NCBI GenBank assembly: GCA_937138275.1 | Contig: CAKZOY010000208.1 | Span: forward strand, 1-9,560 | Length of the DNA: 9,560 nt | Direction: 5' to 3' | Source of the DNA: an uncultured Chloroflexota bacterium | GTDB lineage: Bacteria > Chloroflexota > Anaerolineae > B4-G1 > DUEL01 | Shown: in pieces, positions 5,826 through 9,560 of the stretch | Layout: each line of letters begins with the position of its first letter | Numbering within the stretch: position 1 is the stretch's first letter | Translations under genes and position numbers: made by a program | The notes under the pieces: model-generated | Seen by the model: only the letters and a program-made list of their open reading frames with translations | Told to the model about the DNA's origin: nothing | Database searches by the model: none

Positions 5826-6404
5826 ATGAACCGACGCCACTTCTTTTTTGAACTGCGCTACCTGCTGGGCCGCGCCCCGTGGGATACCGGTGTCACTCCG
5901 CCGGAGGTCGTGGAACAGGTAGAGGGCAGCAGACTTTCCCCTGGCCGAGCGCTGGACCTGGGATGCGGCACCGGCACAAACAGCATTTACCTGGCCCGCC
6001 GCGGCTGGGAGGTGGTGGGGGTGGATTTCTCCTTCCTCGCCATCTGGCAGGCCCGGCAGCGGGCCCGCCGGGCCGGGGTTGCCGTGCGGTTCTACCGCGC
6101 CGACGTCACCGACCTGCATTTCCTCTCCGGCCCTTTTGACTTCGTGCTGGACATCGGCTGTCTGCACGGACTGCCGCCAAAAGGGCGGGAGCGCTATGTC
6201 GCCGAAGTGCGCCGACTGACCCGATCCGGCGGTCTCTATATGCTCTACGCCTTTCTCCCCCGCCCCGACCGACGGCGGGGCATCTTTCCGGAGGAGGTTC
6301 GGCGCCTTTTCGGTCCGGATTTTACGGTGGAGCGGCAGGAGGGAGGCGCCGACCCTTCCGGTCCTCCGGCGGTCTGGTACTGGCTGCGCCGAAATCCGAC
6401 CTGA
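5826..6404 (+). CDS. Class I SAM-dependent methyltransferase (thiopurine-methyltransferase/TehB-like)
   Basis: Predicted 192-residue cytoplasmic enzyme that would transfer a methyl group from S-adenosylmethionine to an unknown small acceptor. The N-terminal APWDTGVTPPEVV segment (17-29) is typical of the thiopurine-methyltransferase-like group. Motif I is LDLGCGTG (43-50), the acidic ribose-binding motif is VDFS (66-69), RADVTDL at 91-97 corresponds to the adenine-side acidic motif, and DFVLDIGCLHGL (105-116) is the motif IV region. GGLYMLY (135-141) is the expected strand after the post-motif helix. The length is normal for a stand-alone domain. The start is the first ATG after a heptamer array, and there is no clear ribosome-binding site, so expression may depend on coupling with the DUF3048 gene upstream. 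The acceptor cannot be deduced; detoxification of thiol, metalloid or halide compounds is only a family-level possibility. Confidence 0.88.
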   Translation: MNRRHFFFELRYLLGRAPWDTGVTPPEVVEQVEGSRLSPGRALDLGCGTGTNSIYLARRGWEVVGVDFSFLAIWQARQRARRAGVAVRFYRADVTDLHFLSGPFDFVLDIGCLHGLPPKGRERYVAEVRRLTRSGGLYMLYAFLPRPDRRRGIFPEEVRRLFGPDFTVERQEGGADPSGPPAVWYWLRRNPT

Positions 6405-6426
6405 GAACACTATGTAAAAAACAGGG

Positions 6427-6581
6427 AACTGTTCAGCCAGCGGTTGAAACCGCCCGTGGGGGGCACTTTGTGCCGGGCGACCGCCTGCGCGGTCGCCGGG
6501 GCGGCGTCCACGCCGGTGGACGCTTGGCTGCAGCCCTTGAGGGACGATTTTGATCTCTGAAGAACAATAGCCTGAACAGTT
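6427..6581. repeat. Multi-hairpin element bounded by 10-bp inverted repeats, between convergent genes
   Basis: AACTGTTCAG (6427-6436) and CTGAACAGTT (6572-6581) are perfect inverted repeats; with flanking bases 13 of 15 positions match (6424-6438 against 6570-6584). Between them lie four perfect hairpins in a row: GCGGTT-GA-AACCGC (6440-6453), GGCAC-TTT-GTGCC (6462-6474), GGCGACCGC-4nt-GCGGTCGCC (6476-6497) and GCGTCCAC-4nt-GTGGACGC (6504-6523). CAGCCA (6434-6439) can also pair with TGGCTG (6525-6530) to close the cluster. Just outside the left arm is A6 (6416-6421), which is a T6 tract for leftward transcription, so the element could end the protease transcript. It codes for nothing visible. 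The layout suggests a dispersed MITE- or REP-like repeat, or a structured bidirectional terminator. Confidence 0.8.
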
Positions 6582-6592
6582 ACCTCCGGATT

Positions 6593-9523
6593 TCAACGGG
6601 AGCGGGATACCAGCGGTAGAAAAACGCGCGCTGCCCAGGGCACTATGCTCCGCTGAAACCGCAGCGCCGGGTCCCCCAGCAGGTGGAAGGTGTCTATCAG
6701 GTCCTGCCCCTGGCCCGCTCCCAGCAGGTTCAGTTTCCCCGCCAGCGCGGCCTCCCCCACCGTCCCGACCGTATCCGAAAAGACGGCCCGGAAGAACCCC
6801 TCCGACAGGCGCCGGTGCCCTGCCCCCACGCCCAACCCGGTTGGGCCCCAGGTAGCGACGGCGCCCGCCTCCTGCCGCAGGAGCAGTTCCTCATCCAGCG
6901 TCGGTTCCGGGCGGTGGAACGCACCCGTGAAGCAGGTCATCTCCGCCACCACTGGCAGGCTGCGGGAGTTCGCCAGCGCCGGGATGTCTTCCAGATGGAA
7001 GAACCGCTCAGCGGCCCACTGTTGCCAGGAGGCGTGCCCGGCATACTGGACGATCAGCGCGCCCCGGTTCCAGTCGTTCAGAACGGCCGCGCGGATGGCA
7101 TCCTCATCGGAGCAGTCGCTCCGGTTGGGGGCCGTCCCCGGGCAGTATCGCCGGGTGACGGTGAACGGGTCGGTCACGTAGGTCGCGGCGGCCTCCGAGA
7201 TGGCGCGAAAATCCCCTGCCGCGTCCGGGTCGTCGGCTACCAGAACCACCTTGGCGTTCCAGCCGCCGGGCAACGGCGCGGTCTCGTAGCGGACGATCTT
7301 CTCCACCACCGCCCGCGCCGGATCGGCGCTCCGCACCGGCAACCGCCCCAGCAACAGGTCGGGCAGATTGTCGTCGCCATCCACGCAGACGTAGCGGTTA
7401 TCCGCCGCGGCCTCGCTGGAATAGGGCTCCACATCGGCCAGGTAGGGCGGGATGAAGGTCGGGGGCGAAGTGGAACGGTACTGCCGGGGGTCGTAGGAGC
7501 CATCTCCCACCAGGAGGACGTAGCGGGGGCGAGGGTTGCCGGTAGCATAGAAGTCGGCGATGAAGCGGCGGATCGCCTCCGGATCGGGGCGGCCGTCGCC
7601 GTAGGCGTCGTAGATGCCCAGGACGTTGGCGACGGTGACCGTCAGCCCCTGGCTCCGGCGCAGGGCTATCAGCGGGCCCAGGGCGTCCGCAAAGGCCGGA
7701 TGGGTGATGATGAGGTAGTCGGCGCCGATGGCCCCGCCTGCAGCGCGGAATCCCCAGAGGTCCTCGCGCGGGCGGATGCGGTCGGGGGCGCGGATCGCGC
7801 TCTCGGCCACAACCAGATAGCGGCGCGGCCCGCCCTCCGGCGGATCGCCCAGGGTGACCGCGAAACCGTCCACCCGGAAACCGGTCAGCCGGACCGGACG
7901 GAGCGGGTCGGTGACGTCGTAGGCGCGGTAAGGGCCGGGCGCGGCCAGCGTCACACGGTAGGCGCGGGCGCCGGTCTGCGCATACCGTAGGGCCAGCGGG
8001 AGATAGAGGCGGGAGGGCATAGCGGGCAGTTCCCCCGACGACGGGGGAAAGGAAACCCTCTCCCCAAACACAACCGACGCTCCGGCAGGGGCAGCGCCGA
8101 GGGCGTGCCGGACGGCGAACGCGTCCAGCCATCCGCCCTCAGCCAGGAGGGGGCGCAGAGCCAGGGTGTTGGGGCCCGCGCGCAGGACGCCCGGCGGGAC
8201 AGGAAGGGTCGCAGTGACCACTGTCCGGCCGCTCCAGGCGACCTCGCCGACCGCCGTCCCGTTGACCAGGACGGCCCAGCGGTGCTCGGTGGCCGTGTGG
8301 CCGATGGCCCAGATGGTGAGGCTGGCCGATGCCGCAGCGTCCGCCGCGGTCAGGGAGAACGAGTACGTCTTCGGCGTCTGCATCGGGCCGGTCAGGTAGT
8401 CCCAGGCCCAGCGGTCGCCATCCCGCCCAGGGGGAACTCCCGGCGTGAAGCGGTCGGGGGTGTACTCGCGGTTTTCCTCCAAGGTCCGCTCCACCCAGGG
8501 GGCCGCCAGGGGCAGCCCCGTGGGGTCGGCGGGGCGGACGGGCATCGGGTTCGGGCCGGGGGCGGCCGGCGCCAACCGGTAAGCGTCCACCGCCGTCCAG
8601 CGGCTGAAGCGGGGTTCGGCGTAGAAGTAGAAGGTCTCGCCGGATTCGCAGACGGCATCGTCGTCCCCCTGCCACTCCAGGAGCGCTTCGTCCGCTCCGC
8701 GGAAGAGGCGGAGGGTGTGGGGATTGACCGTCCCGAAACCCAGCGGCAGGAGGCCATCGCAGGAGACGCGGTAGAGGCCGGGGGCGCGGACTTCCAGGAA
8801 GGCCGTCGGCAGGCCCCCTCCCGCGGGGGTAGCAGAAAGACCGGTCGGGGCGGTAGATGGCGCGGGGAGCACATCCTGCGGGTTGAGGACGGCCCGCCGC
8901 ACCTGCTGGAGGAGTGGGTCATCGGGGGAGGGCGGCGGGCCGGCCTCCGCGCCCGCACCGGCCCAGCGGACCTCCACCCGCAGGCGACGGATCACCCGGA
9001 GGTGGTCGCCCACGGGAAGCGCGGAGTAAACGGTGAGCCGGGCCAGACGGATCCCGCGGACGACGCCAACCTCTTCCAGGACGACCGGTTCGGAGGGTGG
9101 GGGAAGGGGATGATCGGCTGGAGACCAGCGCAGGCCGATGGGGTTCCCGGCCCTATCCCGCTCCACACCCACCGCTTCCGGGGCAACTGCCAGGGGGCCG
9201 GGTAGGGGAACGGTGTACGTCTCGGTGGCGATGACGCGGAGTTGGGAGACGGCGCCCGGGGGCAGGGCGATCAGGGTGGAGGTGAATGGGAGGCGCGGGG
9301 CGCCGGGGCGACCGTCCACTTCAAAATCCCCCGGGGTCACCTCCACCGATCCGTCGGGCAGGAAGCGAAACATCGGTTGGGGCGCGGTCACCTCCCAGAC
9401 GACGGCGTGCGTCGGGGGAGGCGGAGCGGGCAGGGCGAGGAGGAGAAGCAGGAGTGGGAGGCGTAATGCGTATTGCGTAAAACGTAAAGGCGTAAAACGT
9501 AAAAACGGAAAAAGTATTGTCAT
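6593..9523 (-). CDS. Secreted C25 (gingipain/PorU-type) cysteine peptidase
   Basis: Predicted 976-residue exported protease. Residues 1-40 look like a signal peptide, with a Leu-rich core and likely cleavage after THA40. The next part resembles the gingipain propeptide region (GAPRLPFTSTLIALPPG, about 74-90). A beta-rich segment with FLEVRAPGLYRVSCDG (242-257) and GETFYFYAEPRF (295-306) recurs in large C25 proteins. A further beta domain lies at about 345-470. The C25 catalytic domain starts near DYLIITHP (602-609) and ends near LLGDPALRF (948-956). The family dyad appears intact: His830 in QYAGHASWQQW and Cys864 in AEMTCFTGAF, lined up with the gingipain GHGS and ACVNG regions. The protein ends in VFLPLVSRSR with no transmembrane anchor and no Bacteroidetes-type secretion domain. 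ATG 9523 is preceded by AAGG at 6 bases, but a heptamer array forms part of the signal peptide coding sequence, so the start is not certain. Much of the gene is more GC-rich than the rest of the window. Confidence 0.87.
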   Translation of the reverse strand: MTILFPFLRFTPLRFTQYALRLPLLLLLLALPAPPPPTHAVVWEVTAPQPMFRFLPDGSVEVTPGDFEVDGRPGAPRLPFTSTLIALPPGAVSQLRVIATETYTVPLPGPLAVAPEAVGVERDRAGNPIGLRWSPADHPLPPPSEPVVLEEVGVVRGIRLARLTVYSALPVGDHLRVIRRLRVEVRWAGAGAEAGPPPSPDDPLLQQVRRAVLNPQDVLPAPSTAPTGLSATPAGGGLPTAFLEVRAPGLYRVSCDGLLPLGFGTVNPHTLRLFRGADEALLEWQGDDDAVCESGETFYFYAEPRFSRWTAVDAYRLAPAAPGPNPMPVRPADPTGLPLAAPWVERTLEENREYTPDRFTPGVPPGRDGDRWAWDYLTGPMQTPKTYSFSLTAADAAASASLTIWAIGHTATEHRWAVLVNGTAVGEVAWSGRTVVTATLPVPPGVLRAGPNTLALRPLLAEGGWLDAFAVRHALGAAPAGASVVFGERVSFPPSSGELPAMPSRLYLPLALRYAQTGARAYRVTLAAPGPYRAYDVTDPLRPVRLTGFRVDGFAVTLGDPPEGGPRRYLVVAESAIRAPDRIRPREDLWGFRAAGGAIGADYLIITHPAFADALGPLIALRRSQGLTVTVANVLGIYDAYGDGRPDPEAIRRFIADFYATGNPRPRYVLLVGDGSYDPRQYRSTSPPTFIPPYLADVEPYSSEAAADNRYVCVDGDDNLPDLLLGRLPVRSADPARAVVEKIVRYETAPLPGGWNAKVVLVADDPDAAGDFRAISEAAATYVTDPFTVTRRYCPGTAPNRSDCSDEDAIRAAVLNDWNRGALIVQYAGHASWQQWAAERFFHLEDIPALANSRSLPVVAEMTCFTGAFHRPEPTLDEELLLRQEAGAVATWGPTGLGVGAGHRRLSEGFFRAVFSDTVGTVGEAALAGKLNLLGAGQGQDLIDTFHLLGDPALRFQRSIVPWAARVFLPLVSRSR
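9462..9505 (-). repeat. Heptamer array (CGTAAAA-type) inside the protease signal peptide coding region
   Basis: On the plus strand six CGTAANN-type units follow one another: CGTAATG, CGTATTG, CGTAAAA, CGTAAAGG, CGTAAAA, CGTAAAAA. Two are lengthened to 8 bases. On the minus strand they read as the same TTTTACG motif found at 5787-5821. If the protease starts at 9523, the array encodes the n-region of its signal peptide (LRFTPLRFTQYALR). Confidence 0.85.
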
Positions 9524-9532
9524 CTGCGACCT

Positions 9533-9560
9533 TGCTTCCTGCTTCCTGCTTCCCACTTCC
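9533..9560 (-). repeat. Second heptamer array, GGAAGCA units
   Basis: Three perfect 7-base units (TGCTTCC on the plus strand, GGAAGCA on the minus strand) at 9533-9553 and one variant (CACTTCC, 9554-9560) run to the window edge and may continue beyond it. They lie just upstream of the protease ATG. Their purine-rich minus strand may supply part of the ribosome-binding region. Confidence 0.8.

Noticed and set aside
6440..6453. GTTGAAAC-like string reminiscent of CRISPR repeat ends
   Set aside because: Single occurrence inside a short hairpin; no repeat-spacer periodicity and no cas gene.
6683..7990. 435-codon plus-strand frame opposite the C25 protease
   Set aside because: Arg/Gly/Val-rich shadow typical of high-GC antisense frames; no start signal, and the opposite strand carries intact protease motifs.
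8105..9205. 366-codon plus-strand frame opposite the protease N-terminal half
   Set aside because: Also an antisense shadow with Gly/Arg bias and no recognisable domain.

Overview
The window most resembles Chloroflexota DNA, probably Anaerolineae or a thermophilic relative. This is inferred from style, not from a marker gene. The signs are moderately high GC, lipoproteins with long Pro-Thr linkers, a secreted C25 (gingipain-type) protease ending in a short FLPLV-type tail, and intergenic arrays of 7-base repeats. It looks like ordinary chromosome: there is no transposase, integrase, phage gene, CRISPR array, tRNA or rRNA.

Layout. Positions 1-110 may hold the 5' end of a leftward gene cut by the window edge. 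A divergent intergenic stretch with several inverted repeats follows, then a good sigma-70-type promoter (378-405). Its mRNA leader appears to carry a 17-codon upstream ORF with a perfect Shine-Dalgarno. The first full gene (530-1564, +) encodes a BMP/PnrA-family substrate-binding lipoprotein and ends at a textbook intrinsic terminator (1596-1624). About 500 bases without a convincing gene follow, rich in hairpins and including a near-perfect 43-base one at 1971-2013. An extended -10 promoter (2089-2097) then drives a 785-residue protein with a PEP/pyruvate-binding (PPDK N-terminal type) ATP-grasp core but no phosphohistidine domain (2128-4485, +). A second extended -10 element overlaps its stop codon and probably drives a DUF3048 (YerB-type) lipoprotein (4575-5777, +). 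A small class I SAM methyltransferase follows (5826-6404, +), separated only by a five-unit TTACGNN array. A compact multi-hairpin element bounded by a 10-bp inverted repeat (6427-6581) fills the gap to the convergent 976-residue secreted C25 protease (6593-9523, -). The start of that gene lies among two more heptamer arrays.

The genes do not form one obvious pathway. Three of the five complete products are exported: two lipoproteins and one secreted protease. The solute-binding protein has no permease or ATPase genes beside it. The DUF3048 lipoprotein and the methyltransferase are probably co-transcribed.

No complete new system stands out. The best leads are the multi-hairpin element, the leader ORF with its possible anti-Shine-Dalgarno, the heptamer arrays at gene starts, the ATP-grasp protein without a phosphotransfer domain, and the FLPLV-type tail on the protease.
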